A stretch of DNA of 8,890 nt from an uncultured Lachnospiraceae bacterium (GCA_937916415.1 CALGGH010000040.1:1-8890), one strand, 5' to 3'; positions 1-7,311 are shown, counted from the first letter of the stretch. Numbers and translations are program-made. The notes: a model not told the origin generated them from the letters alone.

Positions 1-506
1 TGGAAGAGCACAATACTCCCGTCGCGCACATTCTCCGTGACGCGCCGCGTGATCTCGGAGGCGGAGAGGTCCTTCCAGTCCAGGGAATCCACGTTCCACT
101 GGATGGGCTTCATGTCCATCCCGTTCACGGTCTCGATGACGGTGTCGTTGTACTCCCCGTAGGGGCAGCGGAACAGCGTCGGCGCAAGGCCGGTGACGGC
201 CTCGATCTTGTCGTCCGTGACAGTGAGCGTCACTTCGAAGGTGGCACGCTCGTAGTCGTGCCCGGCGGCCAGAATCTTGATGGTCGCCGTGCCGATGCCC
301 TTGATGGTCACCGTGGGATAGTTGACCTGCTTCATCGCGCTGCGCGAAGGCTGCTTGATGGCGGTCTCGACAGTCTCGTCGCCGTCGGCATCGTCTTCCG
401 ACTGTGCATAACCGACGCCTACTGACAGTCCCATCACTAAGGTGCAGACGGCAAGCCTGAGGCTGCCCTGCTCAATGAAATTGAATATATTGCGCTTCAT
501 GATCAT
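1..506 (-). CDS. Secreted Ig-like / half-NodB polysaccharide deacetylase-like protein (partial, runs off left edge)
   Basis: The reading frame starts at ATG 504-506 (or the in-frame ATG at 498-500) and runs off the left edge after about 168 residues. Numbering from the second Met, residues 1-32 are a signal peptide: a KR n-region, a hydrophobic core LAVCTLVMGLSVGVG, and an AQ cleavage region. An acidic linker follows. Residues 62-95 (PTVTIKGIGTATIKI...FEVTLTV) match the second half of a bacterial Ig-like domain. Residues 97-166 match the C-terminal half of a NodB polysaccharide deacetylase: DKIEAVTG, LFRCPYGEYND (motif 3, normally RPPYG), WNVDSLDWK (motif 4) and GSIVLF, which leads into motif 5. 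The TFDDG motif and the metal-binding HxxxH motif that should precede these are absent, as is the first half of the Ig domain. An active deacetylase is therefore unlikely. No good Shine-Dalgarno is visible and the start lies 6 bases after the symporter stop, so translational coupling is likely. Arginine is mostly CGC/CGT here, whereas AGG is common in the neighbours. Confidence 0.75.
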   Translation of the reverse strand, partial: MIMKRNIFNFIEQGSLRLAVCTLVMGLSVGVGYAQSEDDADGDETVETAIKQPSRSAMKQVNYPTVTIKGIGTATIKILAAGHDYERATFEVTLTVTDDKIEAVTGLAPTLFRCPYGEYNDTVIETVNGMDMKPIQWNVDSLDWKDLSASEITRRVTENVRDGSIVLF

Positions 507-512
507 TCGTTG

Positions 513-1928
513 TTAGAAGATTTCATATATTCCCCATACTCCGCCCAGGGGCTTGATCAGGTAATGCCATGCAAACACCATGATGCCTCCGCTGATCATG
601 CCGGCGATGGCTCCGAACCTGTTGGTCCTTCTCCAGAAGATGGCCATGATCATGACCGGCCCGAAGGCTCCGCCGAATCCTGCCCATGCGAATGACACTA
701 TGTTGAACACGTTGCTGTCAGGATTCCTGGCCACGAACACGGCAAAGACCGCTATGACCACCAGGGTGATCCTGGCCATGAGTATGTTCTTCTTTTCATC
801 CATCCTGATGCCCAGCACTTCATGCAGGATGTTCTCAGATATCGATGATGATGCGGCGAGCAGCTGTGAATCACAGGTGGACATCGTACATGCCAGTATG
901 CCCGCAAGTATCACGCCCGCAAGCAGCGCCGGAAGTGCTCCGTACTCTGCCAGCTTCTGTGAGATCACGATGACGGCCCTTTCGGAATCCTCCAGTTCGC
1001 CAAACACTCCGTAATGAGCCATGGCGCGTGCCATGATTCCTATGAAGATCGCCACTCCCATGGCGATGAATACCCATACGGTCGCAATCCGCCTGGACAG
1101 TCTGATCTTATCCGGATCCTCGATGGCCATGAACCTGAGCAGGATGTGAGGCATGCCGAAGTATCCGAGTCCCCACGCCATGGTGGATATTATGGTCAAA
1201 AATCCATATGGCTGAGCCGTGCCGCCGGCATAATCATTGGTAGCAAAAATGCTGACGTATCCGTCGAGCGATCCGGCAAAGGCACTGACCGCGCTCACGC
1301 CGCCGCACTGCGACACGCCAAAGCATACGACCGCGATCAGCGCCACGGTCATGACTATCGACTGAACGAAGTCCGTCGTGGAGGCAGCCATGAAGCCGCC
1401 CATTGCGGTATAGGCTATGATGATGACGGCGCTTATCAGCATCGCCACCACGTAATTGATCCCGAAAAGCGATGCAAAAAGCTTGCCGCAAGCCGCAAAT
1501 CCCGATGCGGTATAAGGCACGAAAAAGACGACGATGACGATGGCTGAAATGCCCATCAGCAGGTGTGACTTGTCCTTGAATCTCTTTTCAAAGAAATCGG
1601 GAACGGTGTCAGCATCCACTATTTCCGTATAGTACCTGAGGCGCTTTGCCTCAAGCAGCCAGTTTAGGTAGGTGCCGATGCCGAGTCCCAGCGCGGTCCA
1701 GAATGCGTCGCACATGCCGCTGAGATAGGCCACGCCGGGCAATCCCATCAGCAGCCACGAAGACATGTCTGATGCTTCCGCGCTCATGGCCGCTACGTAC
1801 GGACCGAGCTTACGACCGCCAAGATAATAATCCTCCACCGTGTTGTTGCCCTTGGCGTATCTGGCTCCGAGTATTATCAGCACGCCCAGGTAAAGGGCTA
1901 TGGCGATCATGATGTAAATGGTTGACAT
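513..1928 (-). CDS. putP: Sodium/proline symporter-like transporter (SSS family), short C-terminus
   Basis: This is a 471-residue, highly hydrophobic protein of the sodium:solute symporter family and closest to PutP, which imports proline with Na+ across the cytoplasmic membrane. Visible signatures are AEASDMSSWLLMGLPG (residues 51-65; Asp54 corresponds to the Na+-binding Asp55 of E. coli PutP), GYFGMPHILLRFMA (255-268) and the helix-9 region CTMSTCDSQLL (347-357) with the Ser/Thr residues that ligate sodium. The start ATG follows a GAGGAGAG ribosome binding site at about 6 bases. It lies 23 bases after the glycosyltransferase stop and is probably in the same operon. The protein ends at GVWGIYEIF. 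In E. coli PutP (502 residues) the equivalent GLYEI is followed by the last transmembrane helix and a tail, so about 30-45 residues including helix XIII are missing. Transport of proline is inferred from family resemblance; another substrate is possible. Confidence 0.9.
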   Translation of the reverse strand: MSTIYIMIAIALYLGVLIILGARYAKGNNTVEDYYLGGRKLGPYVAAMSAEASDMSSWLLMGLPGVAYLSGMCDAFWTALGLGIGTYLNWLLEAKRLRYYTEIVDADTVPDFFEKRFKDKSHLLMGISAIVIVVFFVPYTASGFAACGKLFASLFGINYVVAMLISAVIIIAYTAMGGFMAASTTDFVQSIVMTVALIAVVCFGVSQCGGVSAVSAFAGSLDGYVSIFATNDYAGGTAQPYGFLTIISTMAWGLGYFGMPHILLRFMAIEDPDKIRLSRRIATVWVFIAMGVAIFIGIMARAMAHYGVFGELEDSERAVIVISQKLAEYGALPALLAGVILAGILACTMSTCDSQLLAASSSISENILHEVLGIRMDEKKNILMARITLVVIAVFAVFVARNPDSNVFNIVSFAWAGFGGAFGPVMIMAIFWRRTNRFGAIAGMISGGIMVFAWHYLIKPLGGVWGIYEIF

Positions 1929-1951
1929 AACTCTCTCCTCACTTTCACAAA

Positions 1952-2992
1952 CTACTCTGTTTTTCCATCCGCTCCGACGTGCAGCCTGCGCTTAAGGGCT
2001 CTCACCGCCCTGCCGGCAAAAAAGACTCCGTAGACGCATTTCGCACGAAGCAGCATTAAGGCGCGAGCCAGGCCTTTTGGCTCCACGCCTAATCTACTAT
2101 ACATTTTTGAACGGGATTTGTAAACTTTCAGTTCTTCCCGGCACTCCTCGGGCGTAAATACCCTGCCTGACCTGTCCATGTAATGGAAGCCGTCATAGAC
2201 GTTCTGCTCTGAAGCCCAGTATCCGTTTGACACGTTGTGCCTGGCCCAGTACTTGGGTGCCAGCACGTACCTGACCGTTTCTGAGGTAAAAGCGGGAAAG
2301 AACGTAAATGAAGAATTGGCCAGCAGAAGGTACCTGGCATTTTTGATTATGGAATAATCCCTGGCAAGGTCAAAATTGCAGGCGGGAACTCCCGGCAAAA
2401 GCCTGGATGCCGCCTTGACGTCATTGGTTATGATCATGAACCTCATGCCGGGATTGATAGTGCGCATGTGACGCATGCCAAGCTTCCAGTACCTGCGGCC
2501 CAGCAGCAGTTCCGGACAGTTCATGTAGTCCGTGCACCTGACGTGGAGGATGCACAGGTCATCGGCACAGTAATCCATGCAGTCATACTCGGGCTTTACC
2601 TTCAGCCACTGCCTTATCTCTTCCTTATGAGAGACGAAATAGCTCTGATCCTGCATGTTGCCGTACAGGAGCGTGCCGTCCTCCGGGTTAGCCAGTTGTT
2701 CGTCCCGGCCGGTCACGTAGACGCCATGCTCCACGTCATGCCTGGAATTACCGGCATAGAGCCTGTCCTCGCGTTCATGGTACTCTGAGGCAAAATCCGA
2801 TTCCGTCGCGGGGACGCCCATGTCCAGGTCCATGAAATAGAGTCCGCAGTCGCTGTGCATGTTGTTGGCCAGGGTGTCGGCCCCGAGTATGGAATAATCA
2901 AAACCGTGATCCTCAGCTATGCATCTGGTCGTGACGTAACAAAACAGCTGATTTCCAAGGCCCTGTCCCCTGGTAAGCCTGGTTCCTATCAT
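1952..2992 (-). CDS. GT11-like glycosyltransferase (alpha-1,2-fucosyltransferase family)
   Basis: This predicted 346-residue cytoplasmic glycosyltransferase resembles family GT11, whose members transfer fucose from GDP-fucose to glycans. The N-terminal RGQGLGNQLFCYV (residues 8-20) matches the GGLGNQxFQYA nucleotide-sugar motif. HVRCTDY (150-156) matches the family motif HxRRxDY, but with Cys in place of the second Arg. MIITND (186-191) and LLLANSSFTFFPAF (222-235) match the later ND and ANSSFSWWGAW motifs. The C-terminal ~45 residues are basic and partly hydrophobic and could contact the membrane. I chose ATG 2990-2992 because AGGTGA lies 8 bases upstream. A GTG at 3002-3004, overlapping the stop of the preceding small gene, would give 350 residues. 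Gene order suggests surface-glycan modification under the control of the upstream signalling genes; this is inference. Fucose as the donor sugar is not certain given the altered motif. Confidence 0.8.
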   Translation of the reverse strand: MIGTRLTRGQGLGNQLFCYVTTRCIAEDHGFDYSILGADTLANNMHSDCGLYFMDLDMGVPATESDFASEYHEREDRLYAGNSRHDVEHGVYVTGRDEQLANPEDGTLLYGNMQDQSYFVSHKEEIRQWLKVKPEYDCMDYCADDLCILHVRCTDYMNCPELLLGRRYWKLGMRHMRTINPGMRFMIITNDVKAASRLLPGVPACNFDLARDYSIIKNARYLLLANSSFTFFPAFTSETVRYVLAPKYWARHNVSNGYWASEQNVYDGFHYMDRSGRVFTPEECREELKVYKSRSKMYSRLGVEPKGLARALMLLRAKCVYGVFFAGRAVRALKRRLHVGADGKTE

Positions 2993-3000
2993 AACGGCGT

Positions 3001-3219
3001 TCACCTGTCACATTGTGATTCCGGCGCGTCGAAGCAGTCGCCCCTGGCATAGGGGCTGCCTATGTCACACCTGCCATGATGATAGGCAAAGGTAAAGGAT
3101 TCGGCCTCAGGCACCGGATCCACCTTGAGCTTGAGCCTGCCTACGTCGCTGGAGCCAAATCCATCCAAAATGCTGACGATCGCATCTATGTCCTTTTCGG
3201 TATAATTCACGTCTCCCAT
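3001..3219 (-). CDS. Small uncharacterised protein with HHGRCDIGSP motif
   Basis: This 72-residue protein has no signal peptide or membrane helix and no function I can assign. The N-terminal half (NYTEKDIDAIVSILDGFG) looks helical. The middle (VGRLKLKVDPVPEAESFTFAY) looks like two beta strands. Residues 46-64 carry a dense motif, YHHGRCDIGSPYARGDCFD, with two His and Cys51 and Cys62, and a third Cys lies at position 70. I chose ATG 3217-3219 because AAAGGA sits 7 bases upstream. An alternative ATG at 3232-3234 overlaps the cyclase stop as ATGA and would add MKGLR. The stop overlaps the alternative GTG start of the glycosyltransferase and is part of that gene's ribosome binding region. The protein is thus tightly coupled between a c-di-GMP synthase and a glycosyltransferase. 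A metal-binding, redox or adaptor role is possible but only inference. Confidence 0.75.
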   Translation of the reverse strand: MGDVNYTEKDIDAIVSILDGFGSSDVGRLKLKVDPVPEAESFTFAYHHGRCDIGSPYARGDCFDAPESQCDR

Positions 3220-3230
3220 GCGTAATCCTT

Positions 3231-4676
3231 TCATCTGTGGTGCCTGCGGTCTACTCCCAGACCGGCATAGTACGTGGCCTTGTCATCATACATTCTCTGG
3301 TCGGCCTCCCTGGCCAGCTCGGTTATCGTCATGTCAGGAAATTCCGCCCTGGTGGCAACTCCGCAGGAAACCGCCAGCTCCATGTCATTCTCTATGGACC
3401 AGATCGCCGTGGTTTCCCTGAAGTCCTGAAGGATGCTCCTTATCTCATGATCATCCGCATATATTATCGCGGCGAACTCGTCGCCTCCGATCCTGTAGAG
3501 CCTGCCATGGGATCCGAAGCACTGCCTGATGCACTTGGCCGCCGCCTTGATCAGCTTATCGCCGCTGTCATGCCCCATCGTGTCATTAACCTTTTTCAGG
3601 CCGTTCAGGTCGAGGGATGCGTACGTCAGCCTGGAATCGGCGTCAGAAAGAACGGTCTCTATGTCGGTCTCGTATGCACGACGGTTGAGATATCCGGTCA
3701 TGGCATCGGTCGTCGCATTTTCCTTTTCCTCAAGTATCCGGGTCGTCATGCTCCTGACGATCACTATGATCAGCAACGATGCCAGCAGAAGATATATAAA
3801 GGTCAGCCCAAGCGTAAGGGGCACGTTTTGGTTCACGACCATCTTGTCATTGAGGATGATTACGTCGTACTGTCCGGAACGATACGTCGAGCAGTAATAG
3901 CCGTCCTGCCCCCGCTCCACCGTAAATCTGAGTATTTCGCCCTCTTTCTCGGATCTGCCCGTTATGCCTGCCTCCTGCAGGCTGCATCCTATCAGCGAGG
4001 ACATGGTCGATCCCAGAATCACCTGAGAGTCATGATCCGCCACCATCATCCGCATCCCGTCATAGGAAGGCATGCCCGCGACGACCTCATCGATCTCGCT
4101 GCTCCTGAGCTCCTCGAGGAGCCTGAGAGGCTCTATTCCTATCTGTATCATCCTCGTGCCGCTGTCATTCCAGCAGATCGCGTACATCATCGCCTTGCTC
4201 TCGGCGGTATTGGGCGTTACGTCCTGACACATGCTCAGGCTCCTGTCAGTCAGCATGGGCTTGAAATATGTCATCTGCTCGCCCGAATCAAAGCTGTACC
4301 CATAATATTTGGGTACGGTTCCCGCATAGATCGTGCCGCTTTCGTCAAAAAGATGGATCTCATCCACGGAAATCAGCCTGGCCACCCTGACAAGCTGATC
4401 GGTGTCGTATTCAAGAAGCGAATTATTGTCAATGATGTAAGAAACAGCCCTCGCCCTCGTTATGTAGTCTTCCTTGAGTGACTCTACAAGCGCCCTTTCT
4501 TTTTGTTCGTTGCCTTCAATAATGCCTATGATCTGTCCGCAGACTATGTCCGCTGACCTGTAGGCTCCCTCCCGATTGCTCCTGACCTGGATCGCGTATT
4601 CAAAAACAAGCAAAATGTCAATGATCAAAAAAATCAAGACGAAGGAAAGCAATGAAGTTTTCAGGTCTCTCTTCAT
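3231..4676 (-). CDS. Membrane diguanylate cyclase with extracytoplasmic sensor and C-terminal GGDEF domain
   Basis: This 481-residue protein is predicted to make cyclic di-GMP from two GTP. Transmembrane helices at about 9-29 and 286-308 flank an extracytoplasmic region of ~255 residues whose length and layout suit a double-Cache-like ligand sensor (inference). The GGDEF domain starts near residue 320 (TDAMTGYLNRRAYE). It contains the metal-binding Asp356 in DLNGLKKVND, GHDSGDKLI, and the intact active-site loop RIGGDEF (GGDEF at 397-401), so catalysis is expected. The inhibitory I-site RxxD, normally nine residues before the loop, is absent (GSHG at 388-391), so product inhibition at that site is not expected. 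The C-terminus has the usual DQRMYDDKATYY ending. The start ATG has a GGAG ribosome binding site about 9 bases upstream. It lies 18 bases after the kinase stop, and its own stop overlaps the alternative start of the small gene. Confidence 0.92.
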   Translation of the reverse strand: MKRDLKTSLLSFVLIFLIIDILLVFEYAIQVRSNREGAYRSADIVCGQIIGIIEGNEQKERALVESLKEDYITRARAVSYIIDNNSLLEYDTDQLVRVARLISVDEIHLFDESGTIYAGTVPKYYGYSFDSGEQMTYFKPMLTDRSLSMCQDVTPNTAESKAMMYAICWNDSGTRMIQIGIEPLRLLEELRSSEIDEVVAGMPSYDGMRMMVADHDSQVILGSTMSSLIGCSLQEAGITGRSEKEGEILRFTVERGQDGYYCSTYRSGQYDVIILNDKMVVNQNVPLTLGLTFIYLLLASLLIIVIVRSMTTRILEEKENATTDAMTGYLNRRAYETDIETVLSDADSRLTYASLDLNGLKKVNDTMGHDSGDKLIKAAAKCIRQCFGSHGRLYRIGGDEFAAIIYADDHEIRSILQDFRETTAIWSIENDMELAVSCGVATRAEFPDMTITELAREADQRMYDDKATYYAGLGVDRRHHR

Positions 4677-4694
4677 TCTGTCTTTCTCCGTTCA

Positions 4695-6620
4695 TTATTT
4701 AATGATGACCTTATCTTTCGGCAGGTATTTTAAGCACGTCTTTTCCAGTGAATCTCCCTCAATGGGCTTGGTCAGATAGTCGTCAAATCCTTCTGCGAGA
4801 TATCTTTCCCTGGCTCCAGAAAGCGCATCTGCCGTAAGGCATATTATCGTCGTATGCGCATTGGGGTTCTCTTCCCTGCTGCGGATCAGCTTCATGGCCT
4901 GCGTGCCGTCCAGGTGAGGCATGCGCTGATCCATCAATATGACGTCATACCTGACGTCCAGGGTCTTGCTGATGGCTTCCCTGCCGCTCATTGCGACGTC
5001 AACCCTGATCTCCGTTTTTTTCAAAAGGGCCTGCGTGACCATCAGGTTGACGCGGGTGTCATCCACCACGAGCACCCTGGCCTCCGGTGCGGTAAACTCG
5101 CTTCTGTATTCGGGTCCGGCGACCTCGTTCTTAAACCTGTCATCGGCCGCGCCAACCGTTTCAGAGCCCATGATCTTCTGCGGAAGGCTTACCACGAATG
5201 ATGATCCCTCTCCGTAGATGCTCTCAACGCTTATCCTGCCGCCCATCTTGTTCACGAGGTCATTGGTGATCGCGAGTCCGAGGCCGGTGCCCTCTATGGT
5301 CTTGTTGTGCATCAGGTCCAGGCGTTCAAACTGCGCGAAGAGGTTTTTCATGTCTTCCTCCCTGATGCCTATGCCGGTGTCGTTGACCTTCATCCTCAGC
5401 TGCAGCATATCGTCCGAATCCGACGGCCTGTCGCCCTCCACTATGAGGGTAACGGTGCCGGTCTCGGTATATTTGATGGCATTGGTCAGCAGGTTGGTCA
5501 GCACCTGCCTGATCCTGACTTCATCTCCATATAATGAATCCGGAAGGTCATTATCCAGATAGATTTCCAGTTCAAGTCCCTTGGCCTTTGACCTGAATTC
5601 CACCATGCCGACGGTCTCATGGATCAGCGTGCTCAGGCTGTAGGCCGCCTCGATGATCTCCAGCTTGCCTGCCTCGATCTTGGAAAAGTCAAGTATGTCG
5701 TTGATGATGGACAAAAGGTTTTTGGCCGAGCCCTCTATGTTGTGGGCATAAGACGTGATCGTCTCATCCTTGCTTTCCCGGATGATCATTTCGTTCATGC
5801 CCATCACGGCATTGATGGGCGTACGGATCTCATGGCTCATGTTAGCCAAAAAATAAGACTTGGACTTATTGGCCCTGTCAGCAGATTCACGTGCCTCCTT
5901 AAGTTCCACGAGGGTAGACTTCAGCTTGCGGTAATCCGGCGTTTCAACGCCTACGTAGAACAGGTACAGTCCCATGACGGCGCCCAGATAATTGACCAGG
6001 ACGTCCGGAAAGAACACCTGCAGCATGATGCCGGCCACAGTGACAAGCATGGCAACTACCGCAGTATAGAAAGCCCTCCTGTTCAGCTGCTTCCTGTGTA
6101 AAACAAAATATACTATGGAATAGACTACGAAATACAGTTCCAGCAGGTATCCGAAGATGAGCCGTACCCATCCACCGAATTCAGCAGGTTCCGTCAGATG
6201 ATACAGGCCGGGCAGCTTGACGGCATAATAAGCCACGGCCGCAATGCAGATCAGCACGACCAATATGTCGTTGATCTTGTGAATGATGCTTTTTTTATCC
6301 TTAATGCCATGAAAAAAGCTCTCAATGTACCTGGCAAAAAAGAACGTGACGAACACGTTGACCAGGCACATGATCAGATAAGCCAAAGATGCTACGCAGG
6401 GAGGTGCGCCTACCGCATCCGTACGGCGCAGGACCGTACAGATGCAGGTGATCACGTTGCCGCTCAGCACTACTCCGCAGAGCTGAATGAACCTCCTGTT
6501 ATGGTCCATTTCATCGCGGTCAAATGCCACGAGCATCACGCACAGCAGGATGTTGAATCCCAGGGCCGTGAGCGATATGAATAATCTATGAATTGTCTCT
6601 ATTGCCGTTATGTCTGCCAT
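4695..6620 (-). CDS. Hybrid histidine kinase: 7TM sensor, HisKA, HATPase_c, receiver
   Basis: This 641-residue membrane sensor kinase has seven predicted transmembrane helices at about 13-33, 44-64, 75-97, 117-137, 152-175, 184-204 and 208-226. A short coiled linker (230-255) follows. The dimerisation/phosphoacceptor region is FLANMSHEIRTPINAVMGM (His263). The ATPase shows LLTNAIKYTETG (N box, 378-388), DTGIGI (414-419), FAQFERLD (428-435) and GTGLGLAI (444-451). The receiver domain (about 515-635) has acidic Asp520/Asp521, phosphoacceptor Asp564 (ILMDQRMP), Thr596 and Lys618 (YLTKPIE). All key residues are present, so autophosphorylation and intramolecular transfer should work. No HPt, DNA-binding or enzymatic output domain follows the receiver. 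No clear Shine-Dalgarno precedes ATG 6618-6620. It begins 5 bases after the upstream stop, so translational coupling is likely. The signal and downstream partner are unknown; the adjacent diguanylate cyclase is a candidate. Confidence 0.93.
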   Translation of the reverse strand: MADITAIETIHRLFISLTALGFNILLCVMLVAFDRDEMDHNRRFIQLCGVVLSGNVITCICTVLRRTDAVGAPPCVASLAYLIMCLVNVFVTFFFARYIESFFHGIKDKKSIIHKINDILVVLICIAAVAYYAVKLPGLYHLTEPAEFGGWVRLIFGYLLELYFVVYSIVYFVLHRKQLNRRAFYTAVVAMLVTVAGIMLQVFFPDVLVNYLGAVMGLYLFYVGVETPDYRKLKSTLVELKEARESADRANKSKSYFLANMSHEIRTPINAVMGMNEMIIRESKDETITSYAHNIEGSAKNLLSIINDILDFSKIEAGKLEIIEAAYSLSTLIHETVGMVEFRSKAKGLELEIYLDNDLPDSLYGDEVRIRQVLTNLLTNAIKYTETGTVTLIVEGDRPSDSDDMLQLRMKVNDTGIGIREEDMKNLFAQFERLDLMHNKTIEGTGLGLAITNDLVNKMGGRISVESIYGEGSSFVVSLPQKIMGSETVGAADDRFKNEVAGPEYRSEFTAPEARVLVVDDTRVNLMVTQALLKKTEIRVDVAMSGREAISKTLDVRYDVILMDQRMPHLDGTQAMKLIRSREENPNAHTTIICLTADALSGARERYLAEGFDDYLTKPIEGDSLEKTCLKYLPKDKVIIK

Positions 6621-6625
6621 GTTGA

Positions 6626-7219
6626 TCAGTTAAGCCATCTGATGTCCTTGATGAGGGGCAGTTCCCTTGACTTGCCCTGGAATGCCCAGACGATCGCCAT
6701 AATTTCGATGACCGTAAGTATCAGGAGCAGTACGCCCATTACGATCCAGCCAAGGATCGGGATTATGGCCGGAATTATCGCCAGTACTGACGCGATGGAA
6801 AGCTTGAGGGACTGCCTTACGTGGAACTTGACGTACCTTGAGTCCCTGCCTGCGAGAAGTGCCACGATAATGCCCAAAAAGCCAAACAGGTATGCGGTAA
6901 CCGCAAAAATCTTGTTGTCAACTATTTCTTCGGGATCGAACTCAAACGTATGATCCGAAGGATCTCCATAATACGGCTGCTGTGCCGGCTGGCCATATCC
7001 GCCCATCGGAGCCTGATTGTAGTCAGGCCGGGAATAGGCCGGATCGGGCGCAGGGGCAGGAGCCGGTGTCGGAGTGGGCGTAGAAGCTGCCGGTTCGGAA
7101 GCCGGAGTTACGGTCTCAGGTGCTGCAGAATCCGCAGCTGCAGGAATGGCCGTACCGCAGTTGCTGCAGAAAGCAGTGCCGTCGGGAATCGAAGCTCCAC
7201 ATTTAGGACATGTTATCAT
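6626..7219 (-). CDS. Zinc-ribbon plus DUF4870-like membrane protein
   Basis: This 197-residue protein has three parts. Residues 1-25 are a zinc ribbon with two CxxC knuckles (CPKCG, CSNCG). Residues 26-90 are a Pro/Ala/Thr-rich linker with a TPTPTPAPAPAPDP run, then a Gly/Gln/Tyr-rich stretch. Residues ~100-197 are a membrane domain resembling DUF4870 (Tic20-like): DNKIFAVTAYLFGFLGIIVALL, DSRYVKFHVRQSLKL, a long hydrophobic pair, and AIVWAFQGKSRELPLIKDI. The function of the family is unknown; the ribbon is probably cytoplasmic. I chose ATG 7217-7219 because AAGGAGGG lies 6 bases upstream and the ribbon starts right there. The frame is open to 7318, but that extension covers the promoter. It is the first gene of the leftward cluster, 5 bases before the kinase gene. 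Confidence 0.85.
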   Translation of the reverse strand: MITCPKCGASIPDGTAFCSNCGTAIPAAADSAAPETVTPASEPAASTPTPTPAPAPAPDPAYSRPDYNQAPMGGYGQPAQQPYYGDPSDHTFEFDPEEIVDNKIFAVTAYLFGFLGIIVALLAGRDSRYVKFHVRQSLKLSIASVLAIIPAIIPILGWIVMGVLLLILTVIEIMAIVWAFQGKSRELPLIKDIRWLN

Positions 7220-7282
7220 GATCAACCCTCCTTCGGAACTGTTGGAACAGATCCTTAAAAAATGACATAAAAATACATATAT

Positions 7283-7311
7283 ATTATAGATAAGCAGCGG
7301 CGTGAATGCAA
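7283..7311 (-). promoter_or_regulatory. Sigma-A-type promoter of the signalling/glycosyltransferase cluster
   Basis: Read on the minus strand, a TTGCAT -35 box (7306-7311) and a perfect TATAAT -10 box (7283-7288) are separated by 17 bases. Transcription should start near 7276, about 57 bases before the zinc-ribbon ATG. The site lies downstream of the rpsI terminator, so the cluster is transcribed independently of the ribosomal genes. No operator-like repeat is obvious around it. Confidence 0.8.

Noticed and set aside
3237..4481. A 414-codon open frame on the plus strand
   Set aside because: It lies wholly antisense to the GGDEF gene, which has clear domains and motifs. The translation has no family resemblance and no suitable ribosome binding site. 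It is a by-product of codon bias on the other strand.
5619..6101. A 160-codon plus-strand frame inside the kinase gene, and similar frames at 1014-1547, 6198-6584 and 7406-8080
   Set aside because: Each is antisense to a gene with conserved motifs and shows only the composition expected of a reverse-strand shadow.
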